Positions 1 to 10,398 of a stretch of 64,000 nt of DNA are shown here, piece after piece. The stretch is taken from contig CAAAJI010000001.1 of the NCBI GenBank assembly GCA_900642245.1, positions 192,699 through 256,698 of the forward strand, written 5' to 3'. Under the pieces are notes generated by a model that saw nothing but the letters and a program-made list of their open reading frames with translations, had not been told where the DNA came from and did not search any database. Origin of the DNA: Fragilaria radians (taxonomy: Eukaryota > Bacillariophyta > Fragilariophyceae > Fragilariales > Fragilariaceae). Position 1 is the first letter of the stretch; each line of letters starts with the position of its first letter. The translations under genes and the position numbers were made by a program.

Positions 1-1070
1 GGCTCAAAACTCATGTTTACAAAAAATATGTAAGTAAACTCCTAAAAGAAATTGAAGTTGATTCAAAGATTGAATATCGGGGATAGGAAGGGTATTCGAG
101 TGGATCACCAATACTCGGTTTGTTGTTTTGTGAAGAGACGCCATTGATTTAAGTCATGACGCGTTGTTCACCTGAGACCAGTTACGAGAACCTGAAGCTA
201 AATTTAGAACTAGGAGTATTAATTAACTATTGTTTTATAGAGTGAAAATGATATCCATGCCATCCGATTCGCAGCAAATATTCTGATACCTTTACGTTGA
301 GAAAGCATCATGATTTTCATAGGAGCTCCTAAATGGAATACACCAGACATGCAGGTGTATAACTTTTACCACTCAAGAATGGAACGTCTCTAGTACTCCA
401 CCATATATATACATGTTGTTGTGTGAAGACTCAGCATCACCTTTGGGAAAACAATGTAAATCGCACTGGTATACCACAGTTAGACTGAGGCAATGCACTA
501 TAAAATTTAGATAAATTCATTCGTGTACGGGCCGTCATTTTATAACAAATAAAATCCTCGGAATTCAAATCCATCTAAATATTTTAAAGGATTTTTCGCA
601 TCGATAGCCATCATAATGTTCTTATGATATGATTTTTGTCCGGGATCTCCTTGGAAATTGTTATGGAAAAAATTCGACCATGGTTTTTCGATAATGTTAT
701 GAGCAAGGTTGCCCCAGATTTGGGTAATTTAAGATTTAACGAATTGATTCATCAATACTTGCAAGCTAAAGTATCAAAGATAAACTTATAAAGCTACAAA
801 CGACGTGGCTAAACACTCTACTATGGGTATGAGGCAAGTACATTCATATTCTCACACCATTCATTTCCTCGCACTCATCTACGTAACCTACTATGATTGT
901 GGATCATATTTGACCAACCCGGATTTTTTTCAACCACTGCTTTGATATCTTGTCAAATCACATTATTTAGGTGTGGTCAAACGTTTCCGGGTCCCTTTCT
1001 TTACACCCTTCGAGAAATTCGGTAGGTAATAAGGTAACAAAGGTTTAAGCTTGTGTAATTCGATTTCATC
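1..1070. other. gene-free left edge
   Basis: AT-rich sequence with stop codons in all frames. I see no coding segment, RNA gene or repeat in it. The last few hundred bases should hold the promoter of the small gene that starts at 1071. Confidence 0.5.
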
Positions 1071-1433
1071 ATGAGTGGCGGGAGATACAATCCTATGAAG
1101 CCAGGGAGAAGTATTTCAAGCGTGATCTCCCAAATCTGGATGGCGTCTTTAGTTGGTACAACTATCGTCTCGATTTCATTATATGCAATCACCAGGATTT
1201 CAACTCATGATCCACGAAAAAAGTATAGCCAGCGAATGCTCGAAGAAATCGGAAGTAGTAAACCAATCGATTGGGAACAGCTAAGGCTTGAAATGAAGTA
1301 CATATGGTCAGGTGTGAACCTCGGCAAGCAGCATCAAAGTAAAGTGAAACAGAAATGTAATGAGGAGATCGAATTGGACAATTATCTGCAAAGAAAAGAG
1401 GCTACATTTAATAGTCAAACCTCGGACAAATAA
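1071..1433 (+). CDS. small single-membrane-span protein, unknown function
   Basis: This is an intact 120-residue frame that starts with ATG and ends with TAA. Residues about 20-42 form one hydrophobic stretch (from IWMASLVGTT to SLYAIT), preceded by a short Gly/Arg/Pro/Ser-rich N-terminus and followed by a charged, Lys/Glu-rich soluble tail. This layout is common in small mitochondrial inner-membrane or ER proteins, but I do not recognise the family. The gene is convergent with the Tim17-like gene, with about 120 bp between the two stop codons. No intron is needed. A chance frame cannot be ruled out, though the length, ATG start and orderly composition argue for a real gene. Confidence 0.5.
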   Translation: MSGGRYNPMKPGRSISSVISQIWMASLVGTTIVSISLYAITRISTHDPRKKYSQRMLEEIGSSKPIDWEQLRLEMKYIWSGVNLGKQHQSKVKQKCNEEIELDNYLQRKEATFNSQTSDK

Positions 1434-1556
1434 GGCTATATATAAAGACTAGAGGTTATGTTTCATTTATTGTGCGTTTGAATGCTTTGATAATCGCTCG
1501 TCAATTCCCTTATACAACGAGATGATGATTTTGCAGATACGAAAACCTTCCAAGTA

Positions 1557-2201
1557 TCATTTATTCCAAGTCTTCATCAAGACCTGCACCCCGTCCATGA
1601 TGATTAACATACTTGCATAAGGAACTGATGGACGCAAAGCAGGCTTCGAAAATAATGCCCCCATTGACACCACACCAGAGATGCCAATTTCTGTCCATTC
1701 TCCAGGATTCGCTGCCACCCGGATACCATATCTTACCTAAAATAAAACTAAAGTGAGAATATATTCTCCTTTCGAAATATAATAACATGAATATTTCATT
1801 CAACTTACAACGTGAAAACCTCCAAAGAATGTTCCAAATACCATCGCTGACCTTGTTGTTCCCTGCATAATATACTTCGCTTTGGCAGAATTGGATGCTT
1901 TTTGAAGAAGTGAAGACTCACCAGCAGTTCTCATGCTATCCATAAAGCCAAAGACAGATCCGGTGATAGACCCTATGGTTCCTCCAAACGCTGCCATCTT
2001 CAACATTTCCATGGTGTCAAAAGGAACTCTGGTTTGTTTACCTTGAGCCAAATCGGCAAATGCTTCTTCTTCATTTTCCCCTTCTTGCATCAACTGCTTC
2101 TGAATTGCCTTAAATACTTGTTCTTTGTAAGCATCAGGATCGCCTCCATCTTGTCGTATTAGTGACCAAGGAATATTTCGACTTCGTTCCCAAGAGGACA
2201 T
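1557..2201 (-). CDS. Tim17/Tim22/Tim23-family-like membrane protein, two exons
   Basis: Exon 1 is 1809..2201 and exon 2 is 1557..1736. The 72-nt intron (1737..1808) has donor GTAAGT and acceptor TTTTAG, and the junction falls between codons, giving HV|VRYGIRV. The predicted protein has 190 residues. The N-terminal 65 residues are hydrophilic. Then come Gly-rich helices (FGGTIGSITGSVFG), the segment QGTTRSAMVFGTFFGG, and two more hydrophobic segments. Gly-rich helical hairpins followed by a G-T-x-R-S-A-x-x-F-G segment are typical of the Tim17/22/23 family, which builds protein channels of the mitochondrial inner membrane or plastid envelope. Family membership is inferred from this pattern, and which branch it belongs to is unclear. 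The longer frame over exon 2 (up to 1803) is out of phase and is not used. Confidence 0.6.
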
Positions 2202-2890
2202 TGGGTAGTAGTAACGGTGTTATTCTGCCTTTTTCGACAATACACAATATTATCTGTACACGAAAAATGAGGTAAGCGATTTTTGACAATTAACCCGGAC
2301 CCTCTGTTGCTTACTATGACTTACAATGGAATTGTATTTTTCTGCCAACTAAACTTCTCTATCGGTAAGTTTAAAAATCCATTTGAAAATCAATGAATGC
2401 AACTTTCTGCTACGAAAACAACTTTTAAATAACACCATCTGTGGTTTTCACACTGCTATCATCTTCTGTACGAATTTGAAAAGGGAACATAAGCAGGATA
2501 GAATGAATATTCAATCCAAACTTTTAAACGGTGGCTAAGTTGTTAGAGTCTACCAGTTGATGCATAGAGATAAACACTATCTTAATTCAAGCTGAATTGC
2601 CTGGGTTGCTTCAAGGCAGAGGAGGCACGCTGTCAAGAGTCCTACGCTCAACCAGTTCTTATTTGATCATGGCATTGAAATGAAAAATGAATTAGAGTTT
2701 TTCGTATTCTTCTTTCGCATCTATTTCAAATGTTAAGTTGATTTTAAAAAAATCGATTTTTGTAAAGTTAACCATTTGATCAGAGATTATATAGAGTTTG
2801 TTGCCTTTGCATAATTGTACAAGAGACAAATAACTTTTATCCTTAATATGAATAATTGGTGATTGATCACAATTGCTGCATTGATGTGCC
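2202..2890. promoter_or_regulatory. shared upstream region of two divergent genes
   Basis: This stretch of about 690 bp separates the start codons of the Tim17-like gene (minus) and the oxygenase-fusion gene (plus). It must hold both promoters. I see no clear TATA box, repeat or coding segment; the short frame in it on the minus strand looks like chance. Confidence 0.35.
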
Positions 2891-5104
2891 ATGTTGAAAC
2901 CGAACAATGTATTTTCAGCGGCGGTGAAAGATTTACAAAACCAAGCTGGGATGGCAGTTATTGACTTACCTAGTATTACAGCATCTCTCCACCAGCGAAG
3001 TTTGGAAACAGCTCGTAGAGCATTGAATATTTGTCAAGATGATAATTGCCAAAGGATCAATGCCGGTGAAGATCCATCGCACGTTACAGGGTATCATCCT
3101 GCAAATGACACTGAAGGATTGAGTCGTTACAATAAATATCGAAGAGGTTTCGTATTCTCTGATGGAAAGATGTTTAAAGTCACGGATATTCCTGAATTTG
3201 AACACGATATGAACTCATTGTTTTGTTCGCTTCACGAAATAGCTATGAGAATTCTGTCGGAATTGGAACTTCAATGGAGTATACCCAGTGGATGGTTTGA
3301 AGAAGTCTTAGGACCAACGAGGCTCCATAGTCAATGGCATATTAAGTCATACGTACCTACCGAAGAGGACGAAAAGGATTGGCTTCCTATGCATACGGAC
3401 CCATCTCTAGTAAGTGTTTTGATACATGACACTCCTGGAAAACAGAATGGTGCGTTGGGATTACAGTACCAGTCTCCAGCGGACGGAAGTAATGAACGAG
3501 AGTGGCTCGATGTCCCGTACCATGGACATAATGTAGCAACGATATTAGTTGGAAGCGTACTTAGTTTCATGACCGGTGGCATTCTCAAGTCATGTCAACA
3601 CCGAGTCCGGACGGTGGATATTGAACAAAGGGTAGTAGCAACGCTTTTTCTTAGACCAAGAGCCTCGGCGGCTCTTGTGGTACCTCCGTCACCGAGTTTT
3701 CGTGGAGTAATGTTGAAAAAGAAGAAAACTTATGGCGAGTGGTTAGCAACTGTGTCCAAGAATTACATGAAAAAGAAGGCAAACAATAATGATCCTTATG
3801 CTTTTCAGAAAGCAAGTGAAGGAGATTCGAGCACTATTTCCTTTCGAGATGAATGGACAGAAATATCATTACTTGATTGTGATCCACCATTAACTGGTCG
3901 AGAAAAGTATTTAGGAGGGGAACGAGGCAATAATGGAAAAATATACACCATCCCTGGACATGCTCATCGTGTTCTCGTCATCGATCCTATCTCTGAGCCT
4001 CCTAAGATCAAGTTTATTGGTCCTACATATAATGGCGAGTACAAGTGGCTACGAGGAGTCTTGATGGCGAACGGAATTATTTATGGAATTCCTTGTCATG
4101 CTGACTCAGTTCTTCGTATAGATCCTGAAACAGACACGGTTACCACGTTATCATGGCGAGATGATGATCCAGGAGCTCCAGCTAAAAACATGCCATGGAA
4201 ATGGCATGGAGGTAATGTTTCAAAGCATGATGGATGTCTGTACTGCATTCCACAGTATGCAGAGAGTGTACTAAAAATAGATCCATACACCGAATCACTA
4301 AGCTTTTTGGTTGGAGAAGCGTCATTAGTTGGAAAAAATAAATGGTATGGTGGTCTATGTAGTCCAATCGATGATGGAATTTATGGAATAAATCAGAATG
4401 CAAAAGGTGTGTTGCGAATCGATCCGACGTCACAGAAGGTGACATGTCATGGTGATTTCCAGGAGGGAGGACACAAATGGCACGGAGGAGTATTGGGCCC
4501 TGATGGGTGCATATACGGAATACCTGCGCATGCTGACTCAGTTTTGAAAGTCGTACCTGGCCTTGAGCCAAAGCTTGAGACGATAGGAGGTCCTCTTCGT
4601 ACAGGTTCGCACAGAAACGATGGGAAATACAAATATTTAGGGGGGGCTGTGGGACGTGATGGAAACATTTATTTTTTCCCAAGTGATGCAGATTACGTTT
4701 TACAAGTGAACCCTGTCACAAATCTTGTTCGTGAAGTTGGTCCTTGCCTGAAGGATTTGGAACCAATTAACAACAATAAAGTAAGTCTTACCTCAGCGCC
4801 TTCCTTTGTCGATTCCGTCAAAGTCGCTTACTCCTTTTAAATAAAAATGAACTAGTGGCAAAATGGTTTCACTGTTCCTGATGGTACAATATACGGGATT
4901 CCTTTAAAATCTTCTTCAGTTCTTCGCATACGCCCTGGAGACGGAAGCAACCCTGATATAGATGTTGTAGGGGGTCCTTTAAAAGGTTTGAATAAGTGGG
5001 AAGGAGGAGTTCTGAGCTCAAATGGTGATATGTTCTGTATGCCACTAAATCATGGTAAAATTCTGCGTATTCGTCATTTACATGGAAGGCAAAGCGAGAT
5101 TTAA
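2891..5104 (+). CDS. 2OG-Fe(II) oxygenase fused to eight beta-propeller-like repeats, two exons
   Basis: Exon 1 is 2891..4780 and exon 2 is 4856..5104. The 75-nt intron has donor GTAAGT and acceptor ACTAG, is in phase 0, and gives a 712-residue protein. Residues about 20-265 resemble isopenicillin-N-synthase-like 2-oxoglutarate/iron dioxygenases. The iron ligands are visible as H168-T-D170 (in PMHTDP) and H237 (in CQHRV), with R247 as the likely 2OG-binding arginine. Residues about 335-705 hold eight repeats of the form K-W-x-G-G-x(n)-G-x-I-Y-G-I-P-x(4)-V-L-x-I-D-P, as in KWHGGVLGPDGCIYGIP. Such repeats probably fold as a beta-propeller. Repeat 7 begins exactly across the splice junction (NNNK|WQNGFTVPDGTIYGIP), which is strong support for the intron. 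Without splicing, the frame stops at 4840 after six repeats. The substrate is unknown. The repeats may bind a partner or glycan (inference). Confidence 0.85.
4781..4855 (+). other. intron of the oxygenase-fusion gene
   Basis: The intron runs from GTAAGTC to ACTAG. Reading through it gives 19 residues that do not fit the repeat and then a stop at 4838-4840. Removing it restores a full seventh and eighth repeat in the same frame. Confidence 0.85.
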
Positions 5105-6327
5105 AGACGTTCTTAAGGTACCAGGAACTCTTCTGTTTTTTGAACATATAATATAATTTGAACTATAACAAGAATGACTACCGATAAAACACTTTTCTGC
5201 TTCAATTCTATGGACACAAGATAATGGTGAAGAGCAAGCAACTCTCTTCTAACATATATCTCCCGCTACAGGTTTTGATGAATAGTAAATAAGAATGTCT
5301 TGGCTTGGCTTTTCGCAAAAAATCTGAAACTTGGAAAATAGAAATCCCTTTTTACAGAAAGAAAATGCCAACAAACGTTGAAACTCCGTCATACTAGATA
5401 TTTTATGTATGAGGTCTCTCTTCTATCAACATATACTATGCATGGAAGAACAGCTTTTATGGTCTTAGTCAATTTAGTTTCGTCACCCTGGTGTTAAGAA
5501 AAGATGTGAATGCTTCAACAAGAGAATCAAAAATTTAGAAACAGAAATATCAAGCATGCATTTTTCACAGATTTCCAATTTCTTTGTATTGAAGAAAGAA
5601 AATTACTAGTATCGTTGTGTTTGATAATGCAATAACGACGTTGATACATCGATGCTGTATGACAGAGTGGTTAAATGGTTTGGAATTGTTGATGAAACCA
5701 GGGTTGATAGAAACGAACAAGCCCTACTGTCCAATTTCCAAATTCGAGATGCTGCTGTTGCTGTGGAGTGGGCACCAATGGAATACTTTCAAATGGTAAT
5801 GACAAAGATGGATTTATATGGTCATACATTAACAATGATCATTCTGGAACTTGAAAAAAGCATGAATGGTAATTAAATTAGCATTTCAGAGATAAAGGAA
5901 GTCATGCTTATGGCTAATATTGTCAATGAAAGAACCCAACTACATTTTTTTAATTTTTTCTAAGTAAGATACAAATTCAATTAAGTTGAGATCGGAAGCG
6001 AAGTTAGTAATGACTTCAAAACATGTTTAGTCTTCGGGTATTTTCTTGTGACAGTTACATGAAAGATAACGCACACATTTACAAACAGCAAACTTGTGTA
6101 CACTAAGTGAGCCTACATGGTTGTTATATTTTTTGTGGAAAAAAAATCACAAAGTAAACCCTATAAGAGTAACCTTAAGAAAAAGAACTACTCGTTCTTG
6201 TCTTGGAGTGGCAACTAACTTCCTTTCACTTCTGAGGCTTTCGTCAAATTGGATTTTCGTTTCCATCCTTCATACTTAAATTTATTTCCTTTCTTCTACG
6301 TTGCATCACTCAAGAAAACCTCAAGAT
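5105..6327. other. gene-free stretch
   Basis: AT-rich spacer between the oxygenase-fusion gene and UMP1. Short frames near 5617-5876 and 6094-6279 have no recognisable protein features and I treat them as chance. The last part must contain the UMP1 promoter and 5' leader. Confidence 0.4.
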
Positions 6328-6720
6328 ATGTCCTCTCACATTCCATTGATGAATTTGCCTGTTAATCTTATGGAGGCAGGCCCTAATGGGAACAACTTGG
6401 CTGTGTCTGCTAATGAAAACCATCCAGTAGATGACCTTCAACGACGACGCAGCATTTACGATGATCTCGATGATGTTCGGCGAATTTACGGATCTGGCCT
6501 TGCTATGCGCTTGGCAACGGAAAGGCAGATGGCTTCAAAGGTGGGAGGTAGATTACCAGGAATGGATAATGTTGATTCCTCGAATATAATGTTGGAGACA
6601 CTACTGGGAACTGATACGACTTTGGAGTTCCAAGACTTTTTATCTAGGCCTGAGCAACTCCCCGTTGCTCGAGTAACTAGCCCTCATAAGGCTATGGAGC
6701 AAAAATTGGGTTTAATGTAG
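6328..6720 (+). CDS. UMP1: proteasome maturation factor UMP1/POMP
   Basis: This 130-residue protein begins at the ATG of MSSHIP. The open frame extends to 6301, but only through a TTG. UMP1 (POMP in animals) is a chaperone that helps assemble the two halves of the 20S proteasome and is the first substrate of the finished particle. The C-terminal half carries the family pattern: RIYGSGLAMRLATE, then a segment ending NIMLETLLGTDTTLEFQDFL, and a terminal HKAMEQKLGLM close to the conserved HKLGL ending. The length matches the family (about 130-150 residues). No intron is required. The next gene downstream is convergent (stop at 6892), leaving only about 170 bp between the two ends. Confidence 0.93.
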   Translation: MSSHIPLMNLPVNLMEAGPNGNNLAVSANENHPVDDLQRRRSIYDDLDDVRRIYGSGLAMRLATERQMASKVGGRLPGMDNVDSSNIMLETLLGTDTTLEFQDFLSRPEQLPVARVTSPHKAMEQKLGLM

Positions 6721-6891
6721 TTAGAGACAGCTGTTACAGATAAACGAACTTACATTACTAGACTGAAGGCTGAAATCTTAAGTGAAATCATATTCTAATT
6801 GAAAAATACGTTCGTAGTAGTAAAATAGCTATATTGTTGTTCCTAAAAAATGATACCCTTGGTTCCATCAAACTGTTTAGTGCTATTCTAC

Positions 6892-7608
6892 TCATGTCCT
6901 AAGATCCTCAAGGGTAAAACGATGAGATAACTCTTTCATGATTGTACTAGTATTGACGATTCGACTAAAGCCTTTCATACCATGCAGACCCTTATCGTGT
7001 GACTCAGGACTTTTTGCCGCACAAGCATCGTCTACGACTGTCACAAAGAAGCCTAAGTCGGCAGCATCACGAACAGCCGACTCGACACATTGATCTGTGA
7101 GTTGCCCTGTAATAATAAGTTGCTCTATGCCAAGATTCCGAAGAACGTAGTGAATATTCGTCGATGCAAAGACGGAGCAGCTCGTTTTAGGAATCTTGAT
7201 ATCACCTCTTCCTTGTAATGATGGTGTAAGCTGACTTAAGAAAGTGGCAGGAGAAGTGGCGGCATTCGGTAAACTAGAGAGCATAGGACCCGAAAGTTTG
7301 TAGTCGAGGGAAATATCGCGACAATCATGGGTCAAGGCCTCAAGGTAGGTAAAGATCACTTCACAACCTTGCTGATAATCTGAATCACGAAGTGACCTTA
7401 TTGTAGTCACGAGTTGTTCTATACTTTCGATCGCACGAGGGAGTGCCTCACTATAAAAGTATGATTGCTTTTCGTCATCGCTTGATGGCTCCGATAAAAA
7501 ACTTTGAATGTCGATAATTAGAAGCGCGCATTTAGATGGAATAATCGGAAAATCATCTCTTTTGGATTTTCCAGGGATAACGAAATCTGTGAATGATTCT
7601 CCCCTCAT
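6892..7608 (-). CDS. isochorismatase-family (cysteine hydrolase) protein
   Basis: This 238-residue protein starts at an ATG (CAT at 7606-7608). It has the isochorismatase-like hydrolase fold, with the expected catalytic triad D33 (LLIIDIQSF), K141 (IPKTSCSVF) and C174 (LTDQCVESA). The substrate-binding cis-peptide region is seen as ITGQLTDQC. Members include nicotinamidases, N-carbamoyl hydrolases and many orphan enzymes. The motifs do not decide between them, so a specific reaction is not claimed. No targeting sequence is obvious and it is probably cytosolic. It is convergent with UMP1. Confidence 0.9.
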   Translation of the reverse strand: MRGESFTDFVIPGKSKRDDFPIIPSKCALLIIDIQSFLSEPSSDDEKQSYFYSEALPRAIESIEQLVTTIRSLRDSDYQQGCEVIFTYLEALTHDCRDISLDYKLSGPMLSSLPNAATSPATFLSQLTPSLQGRGDIKIPKTSCSVFASTNIHYVLRNLGIEQLIITGQLTDQCVESAVRDAADLGFFVTVVDDACAAKSPESHDKGLHGMKGFSRIVNTSTIMKELSHRFTLEDLRT

Positions 7609-7899
7609 TGTATGATTTGATGTGAGACATGAACGAATTATACTTAGTCAAGTTCCAGATTCCTTTGAAAAAAATCATCGTCAAGGTAAGGAAATCAAGG
7701 AAATGTAAAGTAATGTCCCAACCCTTTTACGTGAAACAACGTTAACCATGTCACATATCTGTAACATTCAAAAAAGTCCATTGCTTGTTCTAATTTGATA
7801 ATTTTCAAAAAAGCTCTCTTGGTTTTTGGGAGATGCTAATATCGAAAAAAGGCACAAAGAATCCCTGAAAAAAAGACACTCTTGGGAAACAAATGGTGA

Positions 7900-8865
7900 T
7901 TCATATGTTTCAAAATGGCTTCAATCGTGGAAAGTTGTCAAAAATTTTATTTTTGTGGGGTGCTCCTATGAACGTAATCTTAATTATGCACTTTTGCAGC
8001 CACGACATGATCATCTGGACCAATGCCATTCTCTTAATCGTATTCAACGGTGTCCTTGCATTGGGTGTATCTGCAATAAAAGATTAAGCATATGTAATGG
8101 CAATTTCCCCAAGTGTATCCTGGATGTAATGAACATCTTGTTTGTCAAGCCTGAGCATCAACTCTCCCACTTTGTTATCAATTATTTCTTCTCGCACTGA
8201 ATCAGTTTTGTCATCAAACAATGCCTCAAACTCACTTCTTACCCGTTTCCAATACATTTCAAATATCAAAAGTCCGAAGTTTGTAGGAAAGTATTTTTAC
8301 ACTTTGAATGGTTTCTGCGTCCAAAGATTGTAAGAAACGTGTCAAGTTGGAAGGATGAGTAGGATATTACATGTGCTAGGCTTGAGCAAGTATCCTCATG
8401 AACAATGTGGATAGACTTTTTGTATCAAAACAAAAATATAAAATTGATGATCCCACACCGTCTCATATTGACGCCAACAAAGCTATACGCTAGAACATTT
8501 GGAATTATGTCGCTTCTTCATTTATCGTATCAGCCATTGGAAGCCAAGAGCTTCGACAACGGACAAAGCCTTTCTCAGAAGAATAGGTCCACTGTCCATT
8601 CCAGCAAGCACATCTCCACAAAAATACATTTCGTTCTGTACCACAACGAGATCTAGCCATTTTCATTGATTTCATGAATCCTCCCTCCTTTTGCATACAA
8701 AGCAATAGCATTACATACCGGACCTCTCTTAATTGAACAACAAATAATTTCCGATTTTGAGACATAGAAGGGTCAGGCAGCTGTTGACTTCGGCAGTGGC
8801 TCCATAGTAACGAAGCCCGTGTGAACCTGTATCATAAGAAGCCTATTGCAAATTGGTGATAAATA
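7900..8865 (-). pseudogene. frame-broken coding remnant, unknown family
   Basis: Read on the minus strand, this region gives several protein-like segments one after another, each ended by a stop or frame change. They are, in order: around 8769-8860 (GSHGLRYYGATAEVNS), 8657-8715 (NAIALYAKGGRIHEINENG), 8525-8655 (MYFCGDVLAGMDSGPILLR), 8270-8360 (LTRFLQSLDAETIQSV), 8087-8250 (MYWKRVRSEFEALFDD) and perhaps 7900-8070. Their order and composition suggest one old gene of about 320 residues, broken by small insertions or deletions. The frame changes near 8660 and 8258 are clear. I do not recognise the family. A heavily interrupted live gene is possible, but I cannot place GT-AG introns that join the pieces. 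Confidence 0.3.
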
Positions 8866-9141
8866 GATGGCGCATGAAAGCATGGTAGTTATTCAGAGAT
8901 AGCCATTCAAATTCTTAATGACTTTATCCTGATCTTGCTCCTTAACTATTTCTTGGGGGAAAACTACAAGTAGCCTCCTACCCCCGGGGAAATTGACGGG
9001 AAAATATATTAATGTTGATGACGTTTCGGGTGAATTCCAGAGTTAATTAACAAGATTTGCGAGGTACGTCACCAAGACACAGTCAGATTTTATTTTTTTC
9101 AATGAGCAATAGTTGCTTACAATGAAAAAGAAGAAAAAGCA

Positions 9142-10398
9142 ATGCCTCTGGATTCAGGAACAACAGTGGTGCATCGAGCTACAACACTCGCCGCGATTTC
9201 TGTAACCCTGCTAGTACTTTCCACAACTATAACTATACCGCATCTTCAAGCAAGGCGAGATGTCTTAGGATGTGATGCCATGTGCTTGGGCTCCATTACA
9301 TCAGCAAGATCGGCAATCTCTGTTGTTGGCGCGTCTATAATGGGGCGATTTTCAGACTCCTCTGGTGGAAGCAGTCGCAAAATAAGCCTTTTGATTGGAA
9401 GCATTGCTACAATAATTGGCATGTTGATTGCTGTGAGAGTGAAATCCATAACGGGCATGTGGATGAGTATGATTCCAGGAGCTTTGCTTCAACACAACTT
9501 CAATACGTTAAAGGCACTCATTACAGACTTTCAAGATGAAAACGTTCTTCCATCGGAAAGAGCCGGAGCATTGGGTAAGCTTGGAATGGCAGCAGGTCTA
9601 GCGTTTATGCTAGGACCGATTACAGGATCAACAGTGTTAACTTCTTTTGAACAAGCACATATAGCAGGAATAATTTTAGCTATTATCTCCATGGCAATTG
9701 ATTTGACGTTACCGAATCCTGAGCGAAAAAAAATAAGTCTCCCTGCAAGGAAAGGGATCTTTGACTTTATCAATGTAAATGCTGCACGCAGCCCTGGAGC
9801 AATCCTCTTCATTGTTATAAGAATCGCAATGGCATTAGCGTTCCATGTTTTCCAAACAATATGGTCAGTTGCCCTGAGAACAAGATACAGTTTTGGTCCA
9901 GCTGATTATGGAAAATTCATGTCCTTTATTGGGCTGACATACGCACTTTCTCAAGGCTTTTTGGCGAAGTTTTTACTCACAACGTTTGGAGCGAACGATT
10001 CCAATAGAGCCCGAGTCCGAATCATTCTTGTTTGTTGCATAACTCTTGCAATAGGCCGATATATGGCTTTTGAAACAAAAAGTCTACTAGTTATCTACAT
10101 CCTTTTTGCTTTGATCGTGACAGCGCTTGGAGTGGTTAACACCATCTTTGCTGCGGACACAAGTTATTTGGCTCCATCAGAAGAGATCGGGTCGCTCTTT
10201 GGTCTTTTATCTTCCGCTGAGAGTATAGCAGGTATGGTTGGACCAGCTCTAGGAGGTGCATTAACATACATACATCCTATTCAAGCACCCCTTTTCTTCG
10301 TATTGAGTTCATATGGGACTGTTTTTTTTCTTGTTGCTTCAACTTATGAAAAGTTCATATTGCATGGACGAAAGTCAGTAAATATTAAAACCGACTAA
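9142..10398 (+). CDS. major facilitator superfamily transporter
   Basis: This 418-residue membrane protein starts at an ATG; a nearby upstream ATG at 9122 is in another frame. About twelve hydrophobic segments are visible in two groups of six, with a central charged loop around PNPERKKISLPARKG. After the second helix lies the MFS motif A region, here GRFSDSSGGSSRKISLL, which matches the G-x-x-S-D-x-x-G-x-R-x pattern. The overall order resembles TetA/MFSD10-type drug:H+ antiporters and related organic-anion carriers. The substrate cannot be read from the sequence. The protein is likely in the plasma membrane or an organelle membrane; no clear plastid presequence is seen. It is transcribed alone, with large spacers on both sides. 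Confidence 0.88.
   Translation: MPLDSGTTVVHRATTLAAISVTLLVLSTTITIPHLQARRDVLGCDAMCLGSITSARSAISVVGASIMGRFSDSSGGSSRKISLLIGSIATIIGMLIAVRVKSITGMWMSMIPGALLQHNFNTLKALITDFQDENVLPSERAGALGKLGMAAGLAFMLGPITGSTVLTSFEQAHIAGIILAIISMAIDLTLPNPERKKISLPARKGIFDFINVNAARSPGAILFIVIRIAMALAFHVFQTIWSVALRTRYSFGPADYGKFMSFIGLTYALSQGFLAKFLLTTFGANDSNRARVRIILVCCITLAIGRYMAFETKSLLVIYILFALIVTALGVVNTIFAADTSYLAPSEEIGSLFGLLSSAESIAGMVGPALGGALTYIHPIQAPLFFVLSSYGTVFFLVASTYEKFILHGRKSVNIKTD

Noticed and set aside
4096..4682. Minus-strand frames of up to 166 residues
   Set aside because: They lie antisense to the repeat domain of the oxygenase fusion; the periodic Gly/His/Pro content is an echo of the plus-strand repeats.
5617..5876. 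Overlapping short frames and a segment GACAGAGTGGTTAAATGG that recalls a tRNA D-arm
   Set aside because: No acceptor stem, anticodon stem or T-arm could be folded around it, and the frames have no protein features.
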